From assembly GCA_945862155.1 (NCBI GenBank), contig CAMAXJ010000009.1, positions 1 to 35,878 of the forward strand: a stretch of 35,878 nt of DNA. Reading direction: 5' to 3'. Under the pieces are notes generated by a model, which searched no databases, was not told the origin of the DNA, and worked only from the letters and a program-made list of their open reading frames with translations. Position numbers and translations under genes: made by a program. Each line of letters begins with the position of its first letter. Within the stretch, counting starts at the first letter, position 1. This stretch comes from Rhodoluna limnophila. Its GTDB lineage: Bacteria > Actinomycetota > Actinomycetes > Actinomycetales > Microbacteriaceae. Positions 9,022-16,254 of the stretch are shown one piece after another.

Positions 9022-10146
9022 TTGTTAGTTCGAATCAGCGGTGAAGAAAAAAACTATCCCTGGGGATCAAAAAATCTAATTCAAGACCACTTAGGTCTCG
9101 GGCCAACCAATCAGACTGTAGCTGAAATTTGGTTTGGAACCCACGCGGGTGGCCAGTCAAAACTTGTTTCCTCAGGCAAGACTTTAGCTGAGGCAATTGG
9201 ATCAAAGCTTTCGTTCCTGGTGAAGTTCTTAGCCGCCGATTCTCCACTTTCAATTCAGGTGCATCCAAATGCCTCCCAGGCCAAGGCAGGCTTTGCAAAA
9301 GAAAATGCCGCCGGATTAGATCTAACCGACCCAAAGCGAAACTACAAAGATGACTCCCATAAGCCCGAGATTTTGATTGCCCTGAGCCCCTTTGAGGCTT
9401 TGTGTGGGTTTAGACCCCGAGCCGAAGTTCTAGAAATATTTCTGGCCTTTTCGGAATCCGAAGCCCGTTTCGGTGAGCTTGCAGCCTTAGCTGCAACAGA
9501 TGCAAACATTGAAGAAATCTTTAGTGACCTACTGGAAGATCAATTACTTGCTGAGCGCTTCAGCTCAACTGTTGAATCCCTCAATCCAGATTCACTAGCC
9601 GACCAAGCAAGGGCTTTGGTGGTTGGGCTGCTAGATAAGTACCCCGGGGATACCGGAGCCTTAGTTTCGCTTTTACTAAATCACGTGAGATTAGCACCCG
9701 GTGAAGCAATCTATCTGCCGGCTGGAAGCCTGCACGCTTATCTGTCAGGCCTTGGTTTTGAAGTCATGGCTGCCAGCGACAACGTGATTCGAGGCGGCCT
9801 TACTTCAAAGCACATCGACAAGGCAGAGCTTAGGCAGATTGCAGATTTTTCTGAACTTGCAAAGCCGGTAGTGACGACCAAAAAGCTAGCCGAGGGCTTA
9901 GTTGAGTACCCGGTCGCGGCCTCGAAGTTTAGGGTCTATCGGGCTCAAATAACCGGCTCCAACCTGCTTGCGGACATAGATCTTCCAGCGGAAGCAGTGA
10001 TTGTTTGCGTAAGCGGAGAGGTAGCTGTTGGCACGAGCTTGGATCAGCGCGAAGTTTTGAAAAAGGGTGAGGTTGTCTTTGTCAGCGAAGCTAAGAAATT
10101 TAGCCTTAGTGGCAGCGGAGATGTTTTTGTTGTTATGGGCTCTTAG
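9022..10146 (+). CDS. manA: Mannose-6-phosphate isomerase, class I
   Basis: ManA interconverts fructose-6-phosphate and mannose-6-phosphate in the cytosol, feeding GDP-mannose synthesis together with the phosphomannomutase at 16255. The 374 residues show the zinc ligands of type I isomerases: Gln79 and His81 in SIQVHPN, Glu116 in HKPEILIAL, and His238 in LPAGSLHAYLSG. The AASDNVIRGGLTSKHID block near 252-268 is also diagnostic. The start is taken as TTG 9022 because no in-frame ATG or GTG precedes the conserved NYPWG, and an AGGA site lies upstream at 9007-9011. It ends 8 bp from convergent galE. Confidence 0.94.
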   Translation: MLVRISGEEKNYPWGSKNLIQDHLGLGPTNQTVAEIWFGTHAGGQSKLVSSGKTLAEAIGSKLSFLVKFLAADSPLSIQVHPNASQAKAGFAKENAAGLDLTDPKRNYKDDSHKPEILIALSPFEALCGFRPRAEVLEIFLAFSESEARFGELAALAATDANIEEIFSDLLEDQLLAERFSSTVESLNPDSLADQARALVVGLLDKYPGDTGALVSLLLNHVRLAPGEAIYLPAGSLHAYLSGLGFEVMAASDNVIRGGLTSKHIDKAELRQIADFSELAKPVVTTKKLAEGLVEYPVAASKFRVYRAQITGSNLLADIDLPAEAVIVCVSGEVAVGTSLDQREVLKKGEVVFVSEAKKFSLSGSGDVFVVMGS

Positions 10147-10151
10147 AGCCC
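10137..10151. terminator. Hairpin at the manA/galE convergent junction, stem 1
   Basis: GGGCTC and GAGCCC form a perfect 6-bp stem around a 3-nt loop that includes the manA stop codon. There is no T-tract. It is paired with a second hairpin 9 bp downstream and lies exactly where two converging genes end, so a transcription-stopping or mRNA 3'-end role is likely. Confidence 0.5.
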
Positions 10152-10153
10152 AA

Positions 10154-11113
10154 TTAGTTCAGTGCCTTCCAGGCACTTTCCACAATCTCAACTAATGAGT
10201 TTTCTGATTCCCAGTTCATAACTTTGTTGATTCTTGAAACATCAGCGATAAGTCTTGGTGGGTCGCCAGCTCTTCTAGGCACGAGATCGTATTCGAAGTC
10301 GATACCGGTGGTTTTTTTGATCTGGTCCATTACTTCAAGAACGCTCGAGCCAGATCCGGTTCCAACATTGAACACCGAGTGTGGTCTTGACTCCTGGTTC
10401 AAGTAGTCAAGTGCTGCAACATGGGCCTTTGCCAAATCCATCACGTGAACGTAGTCGCGAATGCAACTGCCATCCGGGGTTGGGTAATCACTACCAAAGA
10501 CTTTTGGCTTTGTACTTGCTTTTAGGGCAGCAAAAACTATTGGAATCAGGTTTAGTTTTTGAGTGTCGGCAAGATCTGGCCAGCCAGCGCCTGCGACGTT
10601 GAAGTAACGCAGGCTTACGTGCGATAGACCCCAAGCCGTTTGGGCGTTTTGAGCCATCCACTCGCCAATTAGCTTGGTCTGCCCGTATGGATTGATCGGG
10701 GCTGGGGTTTCGCCTTCAGAAACCAAGTCGACATCGGGCACTCCGTAGCTTGCGGCACTGGAAGAAAACACGAACTTCTTGACTCCGGTGTTTTTCATGG
10801 CGGTGAGCAAATTGGCCTGTCCGCCGAGGTTTTTGGAGAAATATTCTTCGGGTTTTTCAACTGATTCCCCGACCTGTTTTAGGGCTGCCAGGTGCACCAC
10901 GGAGGTGATTTTGTGTTCACGCATTAGCTGCTCCAAAGCTGCCACGGCGCTGGCGTCCGAGAGCTCTAAATTGAGGCTTGGAAGGCCTAAAACCCTTGAA
11001 TCTAAGCCTGTTGAGAGGTTATCGACCACAACGACGAAGGTGCCATTTTGGCTCAAGATACGGGCCACATGGGAGCCGATATACCCAGCTCCACCGGTCA
11101 CCAATACGCTCAT
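10154..11113 (-). CDS. galE: UDP-glucose 4-epimerase
   Basis: GalE interconverts UDP-glucose and UDP-galactose (or the N-acetyl forms) and supplies sugar donors for envelope glycans. With the start at 11113 the protein has 319 residues and opens with MSVLVTGGAGYIG, the NAD-binding Rossmann loop. The extended short-chain dehydrogenase catalytic set is visible as FSSSAASYG and PYGQTKLIGE (YxxxK). RYFNVAGA and the C-terminal RRAGDPP are typical of GalE. A frame extension to 11194 adds 27 non-conserved residues and is rejected. A TATCCT hexamer ends 7 nt upstream of the ATG, suggesting a leaderless message. The gene diverges from the WhiB gene. Confidence 0.95.
   Translation of the reverse strand: MSVLVTGGAGYIGSHVARILSQNGTFVVVVDNLSTGLDSRVLGLPSLNLELSDASAVAALEQLMREHKITSVVHLAALKQVGESVEKPEEYFSKNLGGQANLLTAMKNTGVKKFVFSSSAASYGVPDVDLVSEGETPAPINPYGQTKLIGEWMAQNAQTAWGLSHVSLRYFNVAGAGWPDLADTQKLNLIPIVFAALKASTKPKVFGSDYPTPDGSCIRDYVHVMDLAKAHVAALDYLNQESRPHSVFNVGTGSGSSVLEVMDQIKKTTGIDFEYDLVPRRAGDPPRLIADVSRINKVMNWESENSLVEIVESAWKALN
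10161..10181 (+). terminator. Hairpin terminator candidate after manA, stem 2
   Basis: AGTGCCT and AGGCACT form a perfect 7-bp stem with a TCC loop, followed by TTTCC. It is encoded inside the last codons of galE. For transcripts from manA it is a compact terminator-like hairpin with a short T-run. Confidence 0.55.
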
Positions 11114-11120
11114 ACCCCCA

Positions 11121-11126
11121 AGGATA
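11121..11126 (-). promoter_or_regulatory. Possible -10 hexamer for leaderless galE
   Basis: On the minus strand TATCCT is followed by 7 nt (TGGGGGT) and then the galE ATG. The spacing puts the transcription start at or next to the start codon. The G-run could alternatively be a Shine-Dalgarno-like sequence. Confidence 0.4.
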
Positions 11127-11173
11127 CTGGCGGATTCATAGGGCTGGGGATCCCACAGATTGGTCAATAGAAC

Positions 11174-11203
11174 TTGACAACAGGTTAAAAACAACGATGT
11201 AAT
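11174..11203 (+). promoter_or_regulatory. Housekeeping-type promoter upstream of the WhiB gene
   Basis: A perfect TTGACA at 11174-11179 and TGTAAT (5 of 6 matches to TATAAT) at 11198-11203 are separated by 18 bp. This predicts a start near 11210 and a 5' leader of about 64 nt before the WhiB ATG at 11274. It is the strongest sigma-70-like promoter seen in the window. Confidence 0.65.
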
Positions 11204-11273
11204 TACACCAGTGAAAGTTTTACCTTGAATCTTTTCGAGGGAAGTGGCAACTTAGTGAACGGAATTACAGGAC

Positions 11274-11579
11274 ATGGAAAATCGCGGACAGGTTCCAGAT
11301 AACTGGTTTATCGACCCGATTCTTTTAGGTGTCTCCGGTGCCTACTCAGACTTTGAAGAAGATCCACTTTCTTGGCAGGCAGATGCGCTTTGTGCCCAGA
11401 CTGACCCAGAAGCTTTCTTTCCAGAAAAGGGTGGCTCGACAAGAGACGCCAAGAGAATTTGCACCGGCTGCAACGTCAAGGCTCAGTGCCTCGAGTATGC
11501 GCTTGCCAACGATGAGAGATTTGGAATCTGGGGCGGCCTTTCAGAAAGAGAAAGACGCAAGCTGAAAAAACGTGCTTAG
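11274..11579 (+). CDS. whiB2: WhiB-family iron-sulfur regulator, WhiB2/WhmD type
   Basis: WhiB proteins bind a 4Fe-4S cluster, interact with the primary sigma factor and regulate development or division. The 101-residue protein has the four cluster cysteines at 40, 63, 66 and 72 (ICTGCNVKAQC), the GIWGG turn at 84-88, and a basic tail RERRKLKKRA. The long N-terminal extension of about 35 residues before the first Cys, and its position upstream of the GT2, DUF5719, Rv3259-like and manB genes, match whiB2 (Rv3260c/whmD), a division-linked regulator. The paralogue assignment rests on synteny. A strong promoter lies upstream. Confidence 0.9.
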   Translation: MENRGQVPDNWFIDPILLGVSGAYSDFEEDPLSWQADALCAQTDPEAFFPEKGGSTRDAKRICTGCNVKAQCLEYALANDERFGIWGGLSERERRKLKKRA

Positions 11580-11607
11580 TGCGTCCAACTTTTAGGAAAG
11601 CACAACA

Positions 11608-14364
11608 ATGAAAGTTAACGTTTCTGCCGTAGTGCTATCGCACGATGAACCAGTATCTCTCACAAGAGTATTAGAACAACTTTCCAAGCAAACTCTTCCA
11701 CCTTCAAGAATTCTTATTGTTGATACTTCCAAAACTCAAGCGGTGCCTTCGGCAGGTTTTGAAATCCTAACGCTAAATCACAAAACTTCATTTGCTTTGA
11801 GCATTGAAGTTGCTGTGAAACACTTGGCAACCGATGGCTATCTTTGGATTTTGCACGACGACAGCGCACCTGATGCTGATGCGCTTGAAAAACTTCTAAG
11901 GGAAGTAGAGCTCAGCCCCTCTTTGGCAGTTGTTGGACCTAAGCAAGTTGACTGGGATGATCCAAAGCTAATCAAGCAAATGGGCCTAACCCTCACCCGT
12001 AGCGGCAGATTGTTTAACCGAGTGCGGGGCGAATTCGACCAAGGCCAGCACGACCATCTGGAAGATGTCATGGCAGTTGGCACCGCGGGCGCGCTTGTGA
12101 ATCTAGAAAAATACAAACAGCTCGGCGGGTTCGACCCCAAGGCTCCGCCGCTGGCGGCCGATGTTGACTTTTCCATACGTGCTCGCCTAAGCGGCGGGCG
12201 GGTGGCAATCGCTCCAAATTCGAAGATCGCCCACCAGATGCTCTCGATGAACGGCAAACGCTCTAGGAGCTGGCTGGGAGGGACCCCAGCCATAGCCATT
12301 AGGCACGCTGAGCTATATCTAGCGCTGAGCTACGCCAGTTTTATTGGCTTTATCTTGGGCTGGATACTGCTGATTCCCTTCGCAATTCTCAATTCCTTTG
12401 TGCTGCTGATTCGAAAGCGCGCGGGCTCAATCCCGGCTGAATTAGCAGCGGCGGCTACTACCTTTATGCAGTTGCCAAGGATCTTGAGCTCCCGGTCACG
12501 AATCCGCCGCACCACTTCAGCAAAGCTGAGGTCCTTAGCTACCCTTTTGGCCACCAGGCAGGAGCTTAAAAGCTCCAACCAAAAGGCTATGGATCAGGAA
12601 GTTTCAAAGCAGCTGCTAGCCGCTCACGCCAGGGGAGATAACGACGAAATCTCAGTGAACCCCAACTCTGGCTTTTTATCCTCTGGGGCAATTTGGTTTG
12701 CTCTTGGGCTAGTTGCCTTAAACGTTTTGTGGTTTCCAACCAATTTTGCAGTTTCAGGTTCCGGGGTAATTCCTTTATCGAGTAGCTGGTTAGAAATCTT
12801 TTCTCAGGCCGGGTCTATAAACCAAAGCCTGGGTTTTGGATTTGTTGGTGCAGCCGATCCTTTCAGCTGGGTGCTAGCAATACTCAGCGCACCACTATTT
12901 TTTGCTCCCAACCTTGCGATAACCCTCGTGCTATTTCTTGCAACCGCAATTGCGTTCACAGGATTTTTTCATCTGTCGGGAGTCATCACTCAAATCAACC
13001 CGCTGCGCATCAGCGCATCCCTGACTTACGCACTGTGGCCAGCACTCACTGTTTCAATCAGTGAAACAGCACTTGCTCAAGTAGTTGCAATTACGCTTCT
13101 TCCCTTTCTGGTTCACTCGATTGCCAAGGTGGCCTCCTTTGGTATTTCTAATCCGGGTTCGTTTGTTTCCACTTGGTCTCAGGTTGGTCTTTCTGGGATC
13201 TTGCTGGCAATGGTTGCTGCCAGCTCTCCGGTGCTGGGTTTGACCTTGTTGATTTTGATTGCAGGTCTTGCAGTTGCAAGACCTAGAAAACTAATGCCGT
13301 TGCTATTTTCAACCGGCCTGACTCTGGTTTGGTTTGTGCCAGTTGGGTTGGAGCGGCTGGCTTCGTCGCAGCCGCTTTCAATATTGCTCAGCCCAGGAGT
13401 TAGCAGCCCAAGAGAGTGGGATGCTAATTGGACGCTGCCGTTTTTTGGCTTCGGTTTTGACGCGCTTTCATTCGGACTTTTTATTACAGTCCCGGTTTTG
13501 GTGCTAGCTCTAATTTCACTTCTAACCCCCGGTGCCAAAGCTTCCTTAGCGCTTTGGATAGTTGCCCTTTTTGCTCTGGCAGTGGCTTTTGTTGGGGCTG
13601 GAGTGAAATTTGATTTTGGGGAGATTTCCTCGATAGGACTTGAACTAACTTCATTGCTGGCGTTGTTTGGCCTGGCCGTTATTGCGGCATTTGCGAAACT
13701 GGCGACCGCAAGCTCAGCACTAAGGGCAATTGCAGTCGCTGTGGTTGCAGTTGTCGGGATTGGGCCTGCAGCTTTTGCTTTGGCCACAAACCCACCAGCG
13801 GTTTCTTACTCTGATGGAAGGACCGTGCCATCCATCATCAAGGCCGACAGTGATGCTGGCAGCTTTGTGAGAACTCTCAAGCTTGGCTCGGGTGAGGAAT
13901 CGGTTTCTGCTGAATTGTTTGAGGGTTCAGGACTCAAAATGGAGAAACACTCAACAGCTTTCCAGATTGCCAACTCAGGACTCTCCAATGAAAATCCGGA
14001 TTACCAGGTCTTAGGTCAACTGGTGGCGAATCTTGTCTCAGCCAACGGCGCGGATGTTTTGAGTCCGCTGGAGGAATTTGGAATCAGCTACATTCTTGTA
14101 TTCCCAGCTGATCGCGATCTCCAGATGGCACTTGATTCGACCAGAGGACTCGAATCGATCGGAGAAACTGATTTCGGTCAACTCTGGAAAGTTCAGTCGG
14201 TGGTATCAGAACCTAAGGTTGCAGTGCTGGATTTTGGGCTGACTAAAGCTGTAAGTCTTGGCGCTCTAGTTCTTTATCTATTACTTGCACTTCCAACTAG
14301 TTCAATTAGAAAGCGCAACGGAAAAGAAAGCGCAATTTTTGTTGATGTGGAGGAGAACAACTAA
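11608..14364 (+). CDS. Large membrane-embedded family 2 glycosyltransferase
   Basis: This 918-residue protein has an N-terminal GT2 domain (about 1-225) that starts VSAVVLSHDEPVSLTRVL. It carries HDDS at the DxD position, a GGFD acceptor loop, and ADVDFSIRARLSGGRV. The rest holds many hydrophobic helices between about 235 and 720. A soluble, probably extracytoplasmic region at about 725-880 and a last helix near 890 follow. Actinobacteria commonly carry such a protein between whiB2 and a DUF5719 gene. A role in wall polysaccharide synthesis is inferred. The start has TAGGAAAG upstream, and the stop overlaps the next start as TAATG, preceded by a strong GGAGGAG site. Confidence 0.86.
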   Translation: MKVNVSAVVLSHDEPVSLTRVLEQLSKQTLPPSRILIVDTSKTQAVPSAGFEILTLNHKTSFALSIEVAVKHLATDGYLWILHDDSAPDADALEKLLREVELSPSLAVVGPKQVDWDDPKLIKQMGLTLTRSGRLFNRVRGEFDQGQHDHLEDVMAVGTAGALVNLEKYKQLGGFDPKAPPLAADVDFSIRARLSGGRVAIAPNSKIAHQMLSMNGKRSRSWLGGTPAIAIRHAELYLALSYASFIGFILGWILLIPFAILNSFVLLIRKRAGSIPAELAAAATTFMQLPRILSSRSRIRRTTSAKLRSLATLLATRQELKSSNQKAMDQEVSKQLLAAHARGDNDEISVNPNSGFLSSGAIWFALGLVALNVLWFPTNFAVSGSGVIPLSSSWLEIFSQAGSINQSLGFGFVGAADPFSWVLAILSAPLFFAPNLAITLVLFLATAIAFTGFFHLSGVITQINPLRISASLTYALWPALTVSISETALAQVVAITLLPFLVHSIAKVASFGISNPGSFVSTWSQVGLSGILLAMVAASSPVLGLTLLILIAGLAVARPRKLMPLLFSTGLTLVWFVPVGLERLASSQPLSILLSPGVSSPREWDANWTLPFFGFGFDALSFGLFITVPVLVLALISLLTPGAKASLALWIVALFALAVAFVGAGVKFDFGEISSIGLELTSLLALFGLAVIAAFAKLATASSALRAIAVAVVAVVGIGPAAFALATNPPAVSYSDGRTVPSIIKADSDAGSFVRTLKLGSGEESVSAELFEGSGLKMEKHSTAFQIANSGLSNENPDYQVLGQLVANLVSANGADVLSPLEEFGISYILVFPADRDLQMALDSTRGLESIGETDFGQLWKVQSVVSEPKVAVLDFGLTKAVSLGALVLYLLLALPTSSIRKRNGKESAIFVDVEENN

Positions 14365-15812
14365 TGATCTTCCGCATTGTTTCATTGGTCTCGGTCGCAG
14401 CAGTGCTAGCGGCAGGTTTAGTGTTTGCTCCCAAAGTTGATATTACGGTGAGCTTTGACTCGGCCAGCGGTAGCTACAGCGTGAAACCTGCAGACATGCA
14501 GCTGGTTTGCCCAGGACCACTTTTTAGAAGCGGAGGCGATTCCGGTACGAAGCTAAGTGTGATTGAGCGATGGGGATCAGCAGATCTTTTCTACACAGCA
14601 GATGGAAGTGGTCAGCTCGAGCAAAAAAGCATCTCTGATTCTGCTGTTTCAAACATCGAACTTACCGGTAGCAGGCTGTTTGGTTCCTCGTCGTTGGGTG
14701 AGGCAGCATCGCTTTCAAACCTGAACGCCGACCAAGACGCTGCCCAAGGCTCACTTGTTATTTCTGGAAGCTCGACTCAGCTTTCTGCGATTTCATCGAT
14801 GCGTGGCCTGGCCGCAGCTTCTTGCCAGCAGCCAAGCAACGACTTCACGATTGTTGGCGGTTCAACCTTGGCCGGTCGGGAAGCGCTAATAGTTCTTACT
14901 AACCCCAGCCCGATAGATGCAACAGCAGATCTTCGGGTCTTTACTGACCTAGGTGAAGTCAAAGTTTCTGGCCTGTCGGGAATTTCAGTTCCTGCTCAGA
15001 GCACCACGACGCTTTCCCTTGCAAGTTTTGCCCCGACGGTACCTTCTCTTGCAGTGCAAGTTTTGTCGCAGGGGGCGAAACTTGCCGGTTGGATTCAGGC
15101 CCGTTCGGTTTCAGGAACACAAGCACTGGGTGTTGATTGGATAAGTCCAAACCCGCAAGCCTCCGAGCAAATGGTTTTGCCAGGCCTTGTGATTCGGGGA
15201 ACAAGGGTCATCAATCAAGCAATAGGTACTAACGAGAACTCCGATGCTGGGCACGCTTTGCGCATCTTTGCTCCAGAACGTGCAAACGTCACCGTACAAA
15301 TTGTTTCTTCCGAAGCCGATGTTTTTGGTGCGGTGTTTACAGGAATTATCGAGCCAGGCACAGTTTCTGATTTCCCAATTGCTGAGCTAAAAGATGGCGA
15401 CTACTCGGTGTTTATCTCTTCCGACAAACCTATTTATTCAGCGCTACGGGTTGCCAGGGGAAACCCAGCCGGAACACCAAGGCTTGATTTTGCCTGGATT
15501 AGTCCTGCCGAGGAATTGGTTTCTGATCGAGCAGTTGCGATCGGTTCGGACGGAGATTCAATACTCGTACTTGCAAACAGTGGCGTAGCAGACGCAACTG
15601 TTTTAGTTTCGAACCTTAGATCCGCAGCGGAGGTAAGAGTTTTGATTCCTGCTCTGGGAAGTGCAACGGTTGATCTTTCCGGACCTGCATCAATTTCAAA
15701 ATCGGCTGGAGTTTACGCAACTGTGGTGGTTTTGGTTGAGGGACAGATTTCTGATCTGGATGTTCGAGATCCTAAAAACTTAGGCTCTGAAGTAAAAGTT
15801 AGATTCCGTTAG
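14364..15812 (+). CDS. DUF5719-like secreted or membrane-anchored protein
   Basis: The 482 residues begin with a single hydrophobic segment (about 4-22), then an extracytoplasmic beta-rich region. The gene is coupled to the large GT2 gene by a 1-bp stop/start overlap. Proteins with this size, anchor and position are annotated DUF5719 in actinobacteria. That family call rests mainly on context and general appearance. Recurring strand-like phrases such as LIVLTNPSPIDATADLRVFT (about 175-195) and ILVLANSGVADATVLVSNLR (about 395-415) suggest repeated Ig-like or propeller units. The function is unknown. Partnership with the glycosyltransferase in envelope glycan assembly is inferred. The 3' end overlaps the convergent Rv3259-like gene by 4 bp. 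Confidence 0.72.
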   Translation: MIFRIVSLVSVAAVLAAGLVFAPKVDITVSFDSASGSYSVKPADMQLVCPGPLFRSGGDSGTKLSVIERWGSADLFYTADGSGQLEQKSISDSAVSNIELTGSRLFGSSSLGEAASLSNLNADQDAAQGSLVISGSSTQLSAISSMRGLAAASCQQPSNDFTIVGGSTLAGREALIVLTNPSPIDATADLRVFTDLGEVKVSGLSGISVPAQSTTTLSLASFAPTVPSLAVQVLSQGAKLAGWIQARSVSGTQALGVDWISPNPQASEQMVLPGLVIRGTRVINQAIGTNENSDAGHALRIFAPERANVTVQIVSSEADVFGAVFTGIIEPGTVSDFPIAELKDGDYSVFISSDKPIYSALRVARGNPAGTPRLDFAWISPAEELVSDRAVAIGSDGDSILVLANSGVADATVLVSNLRSAAEVRVLIPALGSATVDLSGPASISKSAGVYATVVVLVEGQISDLDVRDPKNLGSEVKVRFR

Positions 15813-16231
15813 CGGTTGTAGTACTCGGGAACTAGATCCCACGGATCTATATCCAGTAGCTCCGCAATTGCTTCAAAGACTTGCTCTTCAACTTTTAGTC
15901 GCTCTTCGATAACGCCCTGTCTTGAGTGGGTACCAAAACGCTCGGTTGGGATTCGATAGATCACAACAGTGTTGGTGTCTTTATCTACTCGCCACCTTGG
16001 AACTTCAGTTGAATACTCAGTAACTGGAGGCGCATCTAAAACTTTCCAGCTGAGTCCGGCTAGATCTTCTTCCCAGATGCCTTTTAGGTAATCAACCGCT
16101 GTCTCGACATACTGCTCAAACCCGTGAGAGCGAGTGTGACCGAACTTGAATAACTTGGAAAGCAATGGCCTTCGGATGCCGCGCTCGTGCCTGTCACGAT
16201 AGCCATCGCGTGAGCGGGGGGTTTTTGCCAT
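15809..16231 (-). CDS. Rv3259-like metallopeptidase-family protein lacking a visible HExxH motif
   Basis: From the ATG at 16231 this is a 140-residue protein with a very basic N-terminus (AKTPRSRDGYRDRHERG). The core FEQYVETAVDYLKGIWEEDLAGLSWKVLDAPP is the N-terminal signature of the zincin-like metallopeptidase family found beside whiB2 and manB in actinobacteria. The region where HExxH would be expected reads EERLKVEEQVFEAIAELLDID, without the zinc histidines. It may therefore be a non-catalytic family member. The alternative ATG at 16264 would overlap the manB start and lacks support. A TACAAT ends 6 nt before the chosen start. Confidence 0.8.
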   Translation of the reverse strand: MAKTPRSRDGYRDRHERGIRRPLLSKLFKFGHTRSHGFEQYVETAVDYLKGIWEEDLAGLSWKVLDAPPVTEYSTEVPRWRVDKDTNTVVIYRIPTERFGTHSRQGVIEERLKVEEQVFEAIAELLDIDPWDLVPEYYNR

Positions 16232-16237
16232 GGCCCC

Positions 16238-16247
16238 ATTGTATTCT
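16238..16247. promoter_or_regulatory. Overlapping back-to-back -10 elements for two divergent leaderless genes
   Basis: The 23 bp between the two divergent start codons contain TATTCT on the plus strand (16242-16247), ending 7 nt before the manB ATG. They also contain TACAAT on the minus strand (16243 down to 16238), ending 6 nt before the Rv3259-like ATG. The two hexamers share 2 bp. There is no room for leaders with ribosome binding sites. Confidence 0.55.
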
Positions 16248-16254
16248 TGAGCAA

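Noticed and set aside
11114-11194. 27-residue N-terminal extension of galE
   Set aside because: The Rossmann motif of GalE normally begins within a few residues of the start. The extension is unlike the family, and a -10-like hexamer lies within it.
13179-13787. 202-residue minus-strand frame
   Set aside because: It is a shadow of the hydrophobic membrane region of the GT2 gene, with low-complexity composition and no motif or ribosome binding site.
16165-16254. 30-residue N-terminal extension of the phosphomannomutase
   Set aside because: It is antisense to the start of the Rv3259-like gene and rich in Cys/His/Arg. The conserved protein starts at 16255.
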